Below are positions 53,719 through 62,500 of a stretch of 64,000 nucleotides of DNA, piece by piece; the first letter of the stretch is position 1; every line of letters starts with the position of its first letter. Position numbers and translations under genes: made by a program. Under the pieces are notes generated by a model. It was not told the origin of the DNA. It saw only the letters and a program-made list of their open reading frames with translations, and ran no database searches. The DNA is from Hyphomicrobiales bacterium (lineage in GTDB: Bacteria > Pseudomonadota > Alphaproteobacteria > Rhizobiales > JACESI01): NCBI GenBank assembly GCA_013911885.1, contig JACESI010000001.1, positions 430,966-494,965 of the forward strand. Reading direction: 5' to 3'.

Positions 53719-56700
53719 TCACTCTGCCGCCTCGATGTTCAGCGCATCAGCGGAGATACCCTCGATTTTATCTTCGATACTGTCTGCCGCATCGTTCAGC
53801 GCCTCGAGCGTTGCCTGGTCCGGCGACCAGTAGGCGCGTTCTGACGCTTCGATCAGCCGGTTTGCGACCCGGGCCGAGGCAATCGGATTGAGTGCGGCAA
53901 GCCGCATGCGCATGTCAGGGTCAAGCATGAAGGTCTCGCTCAGCTTCTGGTAGACCCAGGGCTGAACCTGACCGGTCGTCGCCGACCAGCCAAGGGTGTT
54001 TTTGACCTGCTCGTCGATCTGACGGACACCCTCATAGCCATGTTTGAGCATACCCTCATACCATTTCGGGTTGAGCGCCCGGGTTCGGGTTTCGAGAGAG
54101 ACCTGTTCACTCAGGGTGCGCACGGCTCCCCCGCCACGAGTCTGATCGCCGATATAGACCGGTGTCATTTCGCCGCCGCGCGCCTTTTTCACAGCGCCCG
54201 TAATCCCGCCCAGTGTGTCGAAGTAATTATCGACGGTTGTCACGCCGAGTTCGACGGATTCAAGGTTTTGATAGGTGAGATCGACATTGCGCAGCGTGCT
54301 TGAGAGAAGACCGGCCTGCTTGTGCGCTTTGCCCGAAACGGAATAGGCAAACCCCTTGCGGGCGCAATAGGCGTCGGCAAGTTCGCCCTCATCCTCAAAA
54401 GACGAGGAATCGATCAGATGGTTCACATTCGCCCCGTAAGCCCCATCGCAATTGCCGTAAACGCGAAGGGCCGCCGTCTCCATCGTGCAGCCATGTTCTT
54501 CCATATAGGCAAGAGCATGGCGTCGGATCGGGTTCAGTGCGAGCGGTTCGTCAGCCTGAGCGGCAAGCAGCGCCGCTTCCGCCAGAAGCCGTATCTGGAG
54601 CGGCAGGAGATCGCGGAAAATGCCGGAGATCGTCAGGACGACATCGATGCGGGCGCGACCAAGATCGTCGAGCGGGATAAGTTCCGCCCCGGCGAGGCGG
54701 CCATAGCCGTCGAAGCGCGGCCTTGCTCCCATCAGGGCAAGGGCCTGCGCGATCGGGCCGCCTTCAGACTTAAGATTGTCGGTTCCCCAAAGCACCATGG
54801 CGATGGAAGAGGGGAGTGGATTGCCATCCTTGCGGTAGCGTTCCAGCAGACGTTCGGCCTGCGCCATGCCGTCTCGCTGTGCATAGGCAGAGGGAATGCG
54901 GAAGGGATCGAAGCCATGCAGGTTGCGCCCCGTCGGCAGAATATCCGGTGTCCGCAGAAGATCGCCGCCGGGGGCCGGACGAATAAACCGGCCATCAAGG
55001 CCGCGCACGATGGCCGCAAGTTCCGTCTCCTGCATGAGGAGGCCTGCGATACCGGCGAGTTTCTCAAGAGCGGCAAGGCCTGCCGGATCGAGACTGTGGC
55101 CCGCTTTTTTCACGGCTGGAGCCGAATAATCGCCATCGGCAACAAGCGCAATCAGTTCCGGATCGAGATCGACTGCCGCTTCAGCTTCTGCCATCGCCTG
55201 AAGCATGTCGATCCGCTCGGCCCGCGTCAGGCTTTCGCCGACGATGTGAAGGCCATGCGGGATCAACGTATATTCGAGTTCGAGAAGCGCCGCACTGAGG
55301 CGTGCGATCCGGGCCGCAGCGGTCTCAATCTGCCAAACCTCGTCCTCTGACGCCAGGTTCAGAGCGGTTGACTGGCAGGCAATGATGTCCAGAAGGTCGG
55401 CCCGTTCGCGCGTTGCGCCTGGCTCGGCATTGCGCCAGCGGTCAAGCGACGCCTTCAGCTCGGCAAGCTCTTTGTAGAGCCCGGCATGGGTCACCGGCGG
55501 TGTCAGATAGGAAATCAGCGTCGCGCCCGCCCGGCGTTTGGCAATCGCACCCTCGGAAGGATTGTTCGAGGCATAGAGATAGAAATTCGGCAAGTCGTGG
55601 ATCAGCCGGTCCGGCCAGCACTTCCCGCTGGGGCCGGCCTGCTTGCCAGGCATGAATTCGAGCGCGCCATGGGTGCCGAAATGCAAAACCGCGCTCGCGC
55701 CGAAATCCTCGCGAAGATAGCGATAGAAGGCCGAGAAGGCATGGGTCGGCGCGAAGCCCTTTTCGAACAAAAGGCGCATCGGGTCACCCTCATAGCCGAA
55801 GGCAGGCTGAACAGCGACAAGCACATTGCCAAAGGCGCGTCCGAGAACGAAAATATCGCGACCATTGGTCAGCGCACGGCCTGGCGCAGGGCCCCATTGC
55901 GCCTCGATCGCGCCAAGCCAGCGCTCGCGGCGGACGTGATCCTCGGTCGCAATCAAGGTGTGAACATTGGCTTCCGCGCCATAGTCTCGCGCATTGCCTT
56001 CAAGGATCATTTCGCGCATCGCATCCACGCTCGCCGGGAGTTCGACTGTGTAGCCGGCGGCCTTCATTGTCTTCAGCGTGTTGAACGCCGATTCGAACAC
56101 GCCAAGAAAGGCGGCGGTGCCGGTTGCGCCGGCATTGGGCGGAAAGTTGAAAATGACCAGCGCCACTTTCTTGGCCGCGCGATCCTTTTTGCGCAGGTCA
56201 ATCAGCTTGAAGGTTCGGGCTGCAAGCATCTCAGCGCGTTCGCGACAAGTCGTCATATCCTGAAGATTGTCATTGGCACTGAAGGTGCAGGCATGGTGGC
56301 AGCCCGTACAGGCTACACCCGCCGCTCCCGGACGGCCGCCGAAAACCATCGGCACGGTCCCGCCGTCAAGTTCCGGGATCGCGATCATGATCGTGCTTTC
56401 GACCGGCGACAGGCCGCGATCCGAGGCGCCCCATTCATCAAGGGTCTGGAATTCGACCGGGTGGGCTGCGAGATAGGGAATATCGAGACTGGCGAGAATA
56501 TGCTCTGCCGCTTCCGCATCATTATAGGCAGGCCCGCCGACGAGCGAAAAGCCGGTGAGTGACACCATGGCGTCGATCTGGGCTTTCCCGTCCTTCAGGA
56601 AATAGCGCTCGATGGCGGGGCGCGCGTCAAGCCCGCTTGCAAATGCAGGCACAACGTCGATACCGCGGGCCTCCATCGCCGTGATCACGCCGTCATAATG

Positions 56701-57555
56701 CCCGGCATTACCGGCCAAAAGGTAAGAGCGCAGCAGAATGAGACCGACCCGTGGCCGCGACCTTGCATCGGCGCGCGCTTTCATTGCGGGCATGGCGGCC
56801 ATTGCGGGCATGGTTGGCATTGCGGGCAATGAGGCGACTTTGTTAGCGAACTTGCCGGGAAGACGCGGATGGTAAAGGCCGATTTCTGGATATTCCACCG
56901 GTTCCGGGACGCTTTTTCCGGTTTTGAGACCTGCCCGTTCCCCACTTGCATAGCGCTCGACCAGGAATGCAAGCATGTTGCGCACATTATCCTGCGATCC
57001 GCCGAGCCAGTATTGCAGAACCAGAAAATAAGCCCGCGCATCCTGGGCGCTGCCGGGAATATATTTCAGAATTTTCGGCAAACGCCGCAGCATCCGCATC
57101 TGCGCCGCGCCACCGGTCTGGGGTGTGCCGCCCTTCGGCTTGCCGCGGAAGCGTTTAAGAAGCGCCATCAATCCTGTCACGGGTTTTGACATGTCAAACT
57201 GCCTCATGCGGGTGAGTTTGACCACTTCCGGCGCAGACATCGCGCAGATCATCGCATCGCAGCTTTCCCGCCGTGCCTGAAGCGCAGGCAGGATCGGCAG
57301 GAAATGCTCTTCCATGAACAACATGGTCGCAACGATGATATCCGCCGTTTCGATATCCGCGATGCAGCGCTCAAGACCATTTGCCCGCTTGTCCCATTCG
57401 GACGCCGAGTGGATCGCAAATACAAGACCAGGCATGGTTTTCTTCAGAGCAGAATAAGCCTTGATCGCCGCCGTATTAAGGTGCGTGTCCATCGTCACGA
57501 TGACGATCTTGATCGATGTGCCGCGGGTTAAACCTGAGAGCGTTGATCCGGTCAT
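53719..57555 (-). CDS. bchH: Magnesium chelatase subunit H
   Basis: BchH (about 1278 residues) binds protoporphyrin IX and is the catalytic subunit of magnesium chelatase, the first step committed to bacteriochlorophyll. VIVTMDTHLNTAA and the ADIIVATMLFMEEHFLP opening, HFGTHGALEFMPGKQ, and the C-terminal TRALNPKWYEGMLKHGYEGVRQI are clear in shorter runs. A Pro/Ala/Met-rich insert lies near residues 240-265. Three possible starts (57672 TTG, 57591, 57555) lack good ribosome sites; 57555 is chosen from family length. A PpsR-type site lies upstream. bchD and bchI are not in the window. Confidence 0.96.
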   Translation of the reverse strand: MTGSTLSGLTRGTSIKIVIVTMDTHLNTAAIKAYSALKKTMPGLVFAIHSASEWDKRANGLERCIADIETADIIVATMLFMEEHFLPILPALQARRESCDAMICAMSAPEVVKLTRMRQFDMSKPVTGLMALLKRFRGKPKGGTPQTGGAAQMRMLRRLPKILKYIPGSAQDARAYFLVLQYWLGGSQDNVRNMLAFLVERYASGERAGLKTGKSVPEPVEYPEIGLYHPRLPGKFANKVASLPAMPTMPAMAAMPAMKARADARSRPRVGLILLRSYLLAGNAGHYDGVITAMEARGIDVVPAFASGLDARPAIERYFLKDGKAQIDAMVSLTGFSLVGGPAYNDAEAAEHILASLDIPYLAAHPVEFQTLDEWGASDRGLSPVESTIMIAIPELDGGTVPMVFGGRPGAAGVACTGCHHACTFSANDNLQDMTTCRERAEMLAARTFKLIDLRKKDRAAKKVALVIFNFPPNAGATGTAAFLGVFESAFNTLKTMKAAGYTVELPASVDAMREMILEGNARDYGAEANVHTLIATEDHVRRERWLGAIEAQWGPAPGRALTNGRDIFVLGRAFGNVLVAVQPAFGYEGDPMRLLFEKGFAPTHAFSAFYRYLREDFGASAVLHFGTHGALEFMPGKQAGPSGKCWPDRLIHDLPNFYLYASNNPSEGAIAKRRAGATLISYLTPPVTHAGLYKELAELKASLDRWRNAEPGATRERADLLDIIACQSTALNLASEDEVWQIETAAARIARLSAALLELEYTLIPHGLHIVGESLTRAERIDMLQAMAEAEAAVDLDPELIALVADGDYSAPAVKKAGHSLDPAGLAALEKLAGIAGLLMQETELAAIVRGLDGRFIRPAPGGDLLRTPDILPTGRNLHGFDPFRIPSAYAQRDGMAQAERLLERYRKDGNPLPSSIAMVLWGTDNLKSEGGPIAQALALMGARPRFDGYGRLAGAELIPLDDLGRARIDVVLTISGIFRDLLPLQIRLLAEAALLAAQADEPLALNPIRRHALAYMEEHGCTMETAALRVYGNCDGAYGANVNHLIDSSSFEDEGELADAYCARKGFAYSVSGKAHKQAGLLSSTLRNVDLTYQNLESVELGVTTVDNYFDTLGGITGAVKKARGGEMTPVYIGDQTRGGGAVRTLSEQVSLETRTRALNPKWYEGMLKHGYEGVRQIDEQVKNTLGWSATTGQVQPWVYQKLSETFMLDPDMRMRLAALNPIASARVANRLIEASERAYWSPDQATLEALNDAADSIEDKIEGISADALNIEAAE
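56781..56830 (-). repeat. PAM-rich repeat inside bchH
   Basis: The minus strand encodes repeated Pro-Ala-Met units (PAMPTMPAMAAMPAM), with the repeated plus-strand motif attgcgggcatgg. This low-complexity stretch in the linker after the N-terminal domain probably expanded by slippage. Confidence 0.7.
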
Positions 57556-57665
57556 AGCAAAAGCGGGAGGCAGCAAAACACTGAAGCGCATCAGTGTGAT
57601 GGATTTTCGCCCGCTGGATCCTTTCTGCAAAAAGGAGAAAAGGTTTCTAACGGTTATCCTACATA

Positions 57666-57683
57666 TGTCCAATTAAATTGACA
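57666..57683. promoter_or_regulatory. CrtJ/PpsR-type site upstream of bchH
   Basis: TGT, 12 bases (ccaattaaattg), ACA: an exact consensus match about 110 bases upstream of the chosen bchH start and 180 bases upstream of the divergent lysR. It links the distant bchH gene to the regulation of the main cluster. Confidence 0.72.
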
Positions 57684-57860
57684 TACGGAAAACCAATTAG
57701 GTCTGACACATAGGGCGGTATTTCATGCAATCGGGTAACAGGCTGGTAACAGCATTGATTTCTTTCAATAAGAATTTCACCATTGTCTTCCCGATATCCT
57801 TGAAGTTGGACCGAGGCGCGAGTATTTTTGCCGGTATTAATTTATTAAGGGATTTTCTTG

Positions 57861-58787
57861 ATGTCTATTTTAGATCTCGATACAGATAATGGCATAGGCC
57901 GACTTGATATACAGCTTCTGATTTCTCTCATTGCCATCTCCAAGTCGCCAACTCTAAGCAGCGCCGCCGAAAAGTTGAATATCCCGCAGCCGACCATGAG
58001 TTTACAAATGAAACGGCTTGAAGAGCGCGCGGGGCACATGTTGTTCATGCCCGGACGTCGCGGGAAACCTCTGCGTTTGTCGGTTTACGGTGAACGGCTG
58101 GTTCGCCATGCAACACGGATCATCGAGGCCTATGAAGACGCCATCCAGTCGCTTTCCGCCGCTGGCGTGTCTGGTCCGATCCGCCTCGGCATTCCTGCCT
58201 TGCTCGCGGAATCCGGTCTTCATGGCGTCTTGAACCGGATCAGGAACATCTACGAGGATGTCAATCTTACGGTCATTGCCGCTGATGCGCAGGCACTCAA
58301 GAACATGGTTGCCGATGGCAGGCTTGATGCCCGGATCTGCATTGATGAAACCCATGAATATGAAGGACGGGTACTCTGGACGGAATCATTTCACTGGGTC
58401 GCAGGGCCAGACCGCAAGCTTCTTTCGCGCTACCCTTTGCCGGTTGCTCTGGTCCGCTCTGGCGAACCCTTCCGTGACTATGTGGCCCAGCTTCTTGATG
58501 AGACGGGACCACAATGGTTTGAAGCCGTGACGAGCGACAGCATGGCAAAACTTTATGCCGCCGCCACATCCGGTCAGGCGGTGGCGGCTGTTCCGAAAAG
58601 TCTGATTACAAAAGATGTTGCCATTGTCGACGGCGAAATGGATCTGCCGGAACTCGTCCAGATTCCGTTTGCCATGTATCTTTCGCCAAGCGCGCAGCGC
58701 AATCCGCAGACCTTGCGGATTGCAACCAGCCTCGGCGACTTCATCGAGGAGAAGATGCGCGATCTGGCTGATCGCGTCTTCAACTAG
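57861..58787 (+). CDS. LysR-type transcriptional regulator (intact copy)
   Basis: A 308-residue LysR regulator: LISLIAISKSPTLSSAAEKLNIPQPTMSLQMKRLEER is the N-terminal winged-helix region in shorter runs, followed by the periplasmic-binding-like effector domain. AAGGGA precedes the ATG. It is divergent from bchH, with a PpsR-type site between, so it may govern bchH or an unknown target. A C-terminal copy of this gene is at 28.2-28.4 kb, and a DUF547 remnant abuts its 3' end. Confidence 0.92.
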   Translation: MSILDLDTDNGIGRLDIQLLISLIAISKSPTLSSAAEKLNIPQPTMSLQMKRLEERAGHMLFMPGRRGKPLRLSVYGERLVRHATRIIEAYEDAIQSLSAAGVSGPIRLGIPALLAESGLHGVLNRIRNIYEDVNLTVIAADAQALKNMVADGRLDARICIDETHEYEGRVLWTESFHWVAGPDRKLLSRYPLPVALVRSGEPFRDYVAQLLDETGPQWFEAVTSDSMAKLYAAATSGQAVAAVPKSLITKDVAIVDGEMDLPELVQIPFAMYLSPSAQRNPQTLRIATSLGDFIEEKMRDLADRVFN

Positions 58788-59071
58788 GCCCGGGCGGCGT
58801 TGTCCAACTGTTTGTTGAGCGTCGCGCCCGTAAAGGCTGTCCTTAGAAGATTGGGGCAGGTAACCGCCGCACAATTGAAAGCATAGTGAAATCGCGCATC
58901 CTTCCAGAGCGGACGGGCAATGCCGCTTTCAATTGCATTCAGCGTCAATTGTTTTCCTGCAAATGTGACAGCCTCGTCATTAAACGGGCCGGAGATATCG
59001 AACGCGCCGCTCTTTACATCCCGGATTGAGTTGATCGGAAAATTGTCAACCATGATATTGACAATGGCCGC
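58784..59071 (-). pseudogene. DUF547 gene fragment
   Basis: The minus strand encodes about 90 residues of the middle of a DUF547 protein. Over 87 aligned residues, 74 match the intact protein at 27267-28145 (VDNFPINSIRDVK, GKQLTLN, HYAFNCAAVTCPNLL, TGATLN). Both the N-terminal half with the signal peptide and the last 70 or so residues are missing; the break coincides with the LysR stop codon. It therefore is a remnant. Confidence 0.88.
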
Positions 59072-59432
59072 ACCTGACCTGGTCGCCGCCCGCCGCGCCC
59101 TGAGGTCCTGTGGCGCTACGACTACAACAATGTCGCCTCATTCCGCGCCGGGCAATCAGACCTCGACCGAAGCGCATTGGACGATTGAGCAATCTGATGG
59201 TTGCGCGCCCGGCGCGCTTGCCCAAGTCGAAACCGATCACTATCAACCCAGGGGCTCTCATTCTGAACGAGGGGCAACATGAACGAGGGGCGACCGGGGG
59301 ACGACCGGGGGGCAGGTCAGCGGGAATGCAGGAGCGTGGCGGAGAACCACTCGTGTGCCGCAATTCTTGGTCCACCTTTTGTTGCGCAGTTTTTGCTTTG
59401 CGAGGAAATTCAGCGCACTCAGGCTTGTGTGG
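59072..59432. other. Degenerate stretch between DUF547 remnant and tetR
   Basis: No convincing gene here. Several frames are open but look like shadows. The area probably holds decayed DNA that followed the loss of the DUF547 upstream half. Confidence 0.4.
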
Positions 59433-60032
59433 TCAGCGGTTCAACTCACCTTCTATCTGATAGATCAGGCTTGCAGCGAAGCGGTTGAGGGGTTCGGCGG
59501 CGTCGACTGTGCGCGATGCCGACCACAGACCCTGGACAGCGATCACGAGAAAGTCGGCAAGTTCGCTGAGCTCGCGCCGGTTGCGCAGGCCCGATTGCCG
59601 GTTCATCGTCTCAAAAACACGGAGAAAGCCCTTCTGCAACCGCTGATTATGCGCCCGCACCCGCTTCATCACCTCCGCATCATGCGGGGCAACCTCGGTC
59701 ATCGTGTTTGCCATGAAGCATCCAGGACCGGGAAGGCCGACCTTGTCCGCGCGCTCGATCTGGGTCTTGAGATAGGTCTCGATCGCCTCTATGCCGGCAT
59801 TCTTCGCCTCCACCGGGGCGAAAGCCGGTGTTACCACCACGTCCTGATAGGCATCGAGACAGGCCAGAAAAAGCCTGCGCTTGCCGCCAAAATCGGCGTA
59901 GATCGCGTGCCGGTTGCTGCGCGTCACCTTGACGATCATATCCATCGACATCGCCTCATAGCCGCGCTGCCAGAAACTCAGCATCGCGGTCTCCACGATA
60001 TCGTCCTTCGTCAAGGCTCTCACTCGCGGCAT
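59433..60032 (-). CDS. TetR/AcrR family regulator
   Basis: A 199-residue TetR-type protein. DDIVETAMLSFWQRGYEAMSMDMIVKVTRSNRHAIYADFGGKRRLF is the N-terminal HTH in shorter runs. The C-terminal ligand domain resembles members that act on small-molecule or drug-efflux genes. It lies upstream of no obvious efflux gene; the amidinotransferase is transcribed in the same direction 95 bases before it, so it may regulate that unit. Confidence 0.88.
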   Translation of the reverse strand: MPRVRALTKDDIVETAMLSFWQRGYEAMSMDMIVKVTRSNRHAIYADFGGKRRLFLACLDAYQDVVVTPAFAPVEAKNAGIEAIETYLKTQIERADKVGLPGPGCFMANTMTEVAPHDAEVMKRVRAHNQRLQKGFLRVFETMNRQSGLRNRRELSELADFLVIAVQGLWSASRTVDAAEPLNRFAASLIYQIEGELNR

Positions 60033-60126
60033 AGCTCACATCCTTGCTTCAACTATCGGAATGATTGTTCTGATATTTGAAATAAAACAATCGCCCTGAG
60101 AAAAGTCAAGACCTGCCGGACGCAGC

Positions 60127-61254
60127 CTATTGTTTCGGGAAATAGTCGACGCAACTTCCCTCTCGATAGACATCCGCCGTGCAGCAATGCAGGCCGCCGC
60201 CAAAGGCATAGGCATCGCGTAGTTTCACGGGCACGACCTCGACACCGAGCTTATCGAGCTGATCCATCTGGTGCACCTCGGTTTCTTCGACGCAGACCGT
60301 CTTCGGATCAAGCACAAGCACATTCATCGACAGCCAGACCGACGAATAGCAGAGCGGCGGCGGCGTGTTATGGGCCGGGCGGGCCGCGTCGACAATCTCC
60401 CAGTCATTGCGCTCGAACATGGCGCGCTGCTCCTGCGGCAGCCGACGCTCCGGGTTGTTGATGATCAGGCCTGGCCGGATCGGCGTGAAGCTCGCATCAA
60501 TATGGATGGGATAAGGATCGCCGGGGAAATTCACCGCATGGACCCGATGATCCGGGAAATGGCGTCTGAGCCAGTCGATCCCCTTGAGATTCGTGGTGAA
60601 GCCGTGCTGGACGACGAGATCGCGTCCGAAACGCAGCACGTCGGCCGCATCAAACAGCGGCTCTTCCTCGGTCGTCACGAAGAATTTCTTCTCGGTCCAT
60701 TCAAGGCGCTTTTCGACGCCGATCTTTTCCGAGAGATAATCTTTGCGGTAATCGGCATCACTCAGGCGCGGCTTTGGCGCACTCTCGTGGCGCATCTCGG
60801 GGTCTTCCTCGAAATAGCGCTGAAGCAACGGGCGATAGCACAGATATTCAAAAAAGCGGCAGCGATAGGACATCGTCGCTTCCAGCATTTCCGGGCCGAC
60901 CGTGAGCAGCACATCGCGCGGCGGCATGCAGCCGAACATGCTTTCCGCCTTCCAGTCCGGCGTTGCGATCGGCTGGTTGAAATCAAGCGGTGTTGGACGG
61001 TCAACCCGGATGCCGCGTTTTTCGAGCATGGCCGCGAAATTGTCGAGAAGTTCGTTGGCGCGGTCGACCGTCTCCTGCGGGCGTGGGCCGTGCTGACCGC
61101 GCATGTCGCTGTCTTCCGGCACCTTCGCATCAAGTGCTGGCTCCGGCGCCGGGATGCAGCAGCCATCGGCGCGCCCGACGATGACATGTTTGAGCGGGTC
61201 CCATTCCGTCCAGGACTGGACCTTGGTTTTCGGGGAAAAGGTCGATTCAGACAT
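60127..61254 (-). CDS. Amidinotransferase (glycine/inosamine amidinotransferase-like)
   Basis: A 375-residue amidinotransferase-fold protein: VQSWTEWDPLKHVIVGRADGCCIPAPEPALDA is the N-terminal signature; catalytic residues are predicted in DAADVLRFGRD, HIDASF and GGGLHCCTADVYREG, the last holding the nucleophilic Cys. Such enzymes move the amidino group of arginine to glycine or another amine, or hydrolyse it. AAGGAG precedes the start. The natural acceptor is unknown. It lies upstream of the TetR gene. Confidence 0.85.
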   Translation of the reverse strand: MSESTFSPKTKVQSWTEWDPLKHVIVGRADGCCIPAPEPALDAKVPEDSDMRGQHGPRPQETVDRANELLDNFAAMLEKRGIRVDRPTPLDFNQPIATPDWKAESMFGCMPPRDVLLTVGPEMLEATMSYRCRFFEYLCYRPLLQRYFEEDPEMRHESAPKPRLSDADYRKDYLSEKIGVEKRLEWTEKKFFVTTEEEPLFDAADVLRFGRDLVVQHGFTTNLKGIDWLRRHFPDHRVHAVNFPGDPYPIHIDASFTPIRPGLIINNPERRLPQEQRAMFERNDWEIVDAARPAHNTPPPLCYSSVWLSMNVLVLDPKTVCVEETEVHQMDQLDKLGVEVVPVKLRDAYAFGGGLHCCTADVYREGSCVDYFPKQ

Positions 61255-61364
61255 GATACGCTCCTTGTCGATCGCGATGCCAGGGAGAACCCCATGGCTC
61301 GCAAATCTAGAAGGACGTACCAAAGATTAAGAGACGCAAACGCCTCGAATTGGTCTAAAAGCGA

Positions 61365-61787
61365 CTATTTTCCGAGCGAGAGAAACCGGTCTTCCCGGCG
61401 CATCAGAAAATGCGCAAGCGACGCGCCGAAAACCGGAATGGCCGCCACGAACAGAATGTTGCCTCTTTCTGCCATCGGCGCGAGGATTTTCTCGTAGGAA
61501 ACGATGAGCGAACTCAGATTCATCAAAAGGACACCGCCTGTCGTGACCGTTTTGAACACGCCGAGAAGATAAGCAATCAAAAACGCGATCTGGATCGCGC
61601 CAACAATGTAGACCGTGTTCGCATCAACTGAAAAGCCATAGAACCTTTCAAAAATGCCGGGCGCCTCGGTTGATCCGGCATAGGATACCGGCGCCATGAT
61701 CTTCAGGACCGCCCAGACGATCATGAGAAGGAAAATCGAAACACGCAGGCTGAAAAGCGCAAGACCGGTCGAAGTCGTCTGGGTCAT
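61365..61787 (-). CDS. DoxX-like membrane protein
   Basis: A 140-residue protein with four membrane segments (SLRVSIFLLMIVWAVLKIM, VYIVGAIQIAFLIAYLLGVF and two more) and a charged tail, like small DoxX-type proteins. CAGGA precedes the ATG. Substrate unknown. Confidence 0.6.
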   Translation of the reverse strand: MTQTTSTGLALFSLRVSIFLLMIVWAVLKIMAPVSYAGSTEAPGIFERFYGFSVDANTVYIVGAIQIAFLIAYLLGVFKTVTTGGVLLMNLSSLIVSYEKILAPMAERGNILFVAAIPVFGASLAHFLMRREDRFLSLGK

Positions 61788-62254
61788 CGGTAAATCCTGA
61801 TTGGCTGAATGAGGCAGGAAGCGGGTATCACGCACGCAGATATGCTGCGTCTGGTGCAGGATTTAACCGATAAACGCTGCAATGGCAACAGCGATAGAAT
61901 GACCAGCCCTCATTCTTTGAGGCGGGTCCGAATAAGGTTCTTACCAGTTCTCACCAGCGCTTGCCGTCATTGCTTCATAGGCGTCTGTGTTTGTGAGATG
62001 GCAAACAAAGAACCTCTTCTGCTTCATCGGTTGAAACAATTTGCTGCTCAAGATTGACCGGGTATTTCGCCGGGAGTCGTTAGCGATTCAGCGCTTTGGG
62101 TACCCCGCGAAGGCCTTGACGCGGTGTTCCTGAGGATTTTTGATTTATTTCAATAAAATGTCATAAAGCGCTTCTCTTTCGCGGACAGAGTGTCTATATG
62201 CAGGTCTCCTGAAGCAAGCGGCGTCCCATTTTGGACGCCAGACAACTTCTGTGA
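61788..62254. other. Non-coding gap before initiator tRNA
   Basis: About 470 bases. A plus-strand frame of 82 codons (61809-62057) is open but has no recognisable features. The region should hold the promoter of the tRNA; I do not see a diagnostic one. Confidence 0.4.
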
Positions 62255-62331
<77 letters not shown>

Positions 62332-62500
62332 AAATACCAAAACTAATTCAATAGCTTATGCAAAGTCCCGCTTGGCTCTCGCCAGCGGGGCTTTTGCTTG
62401 TGTCCGCACTGTGTCCGTTTTTCGGGTCATTCAGAAACACGAATGCCCCACGTGGCTCGATGCGAGACAATCGTTTTGAGCACTGATGCGAACGGGCGCG

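Noticed and set aside
61809..62057. 82-codon frame before the initiator tRNA
   Set aside because: No ribosome site, no recognised feature, and frame composition like random sequence.
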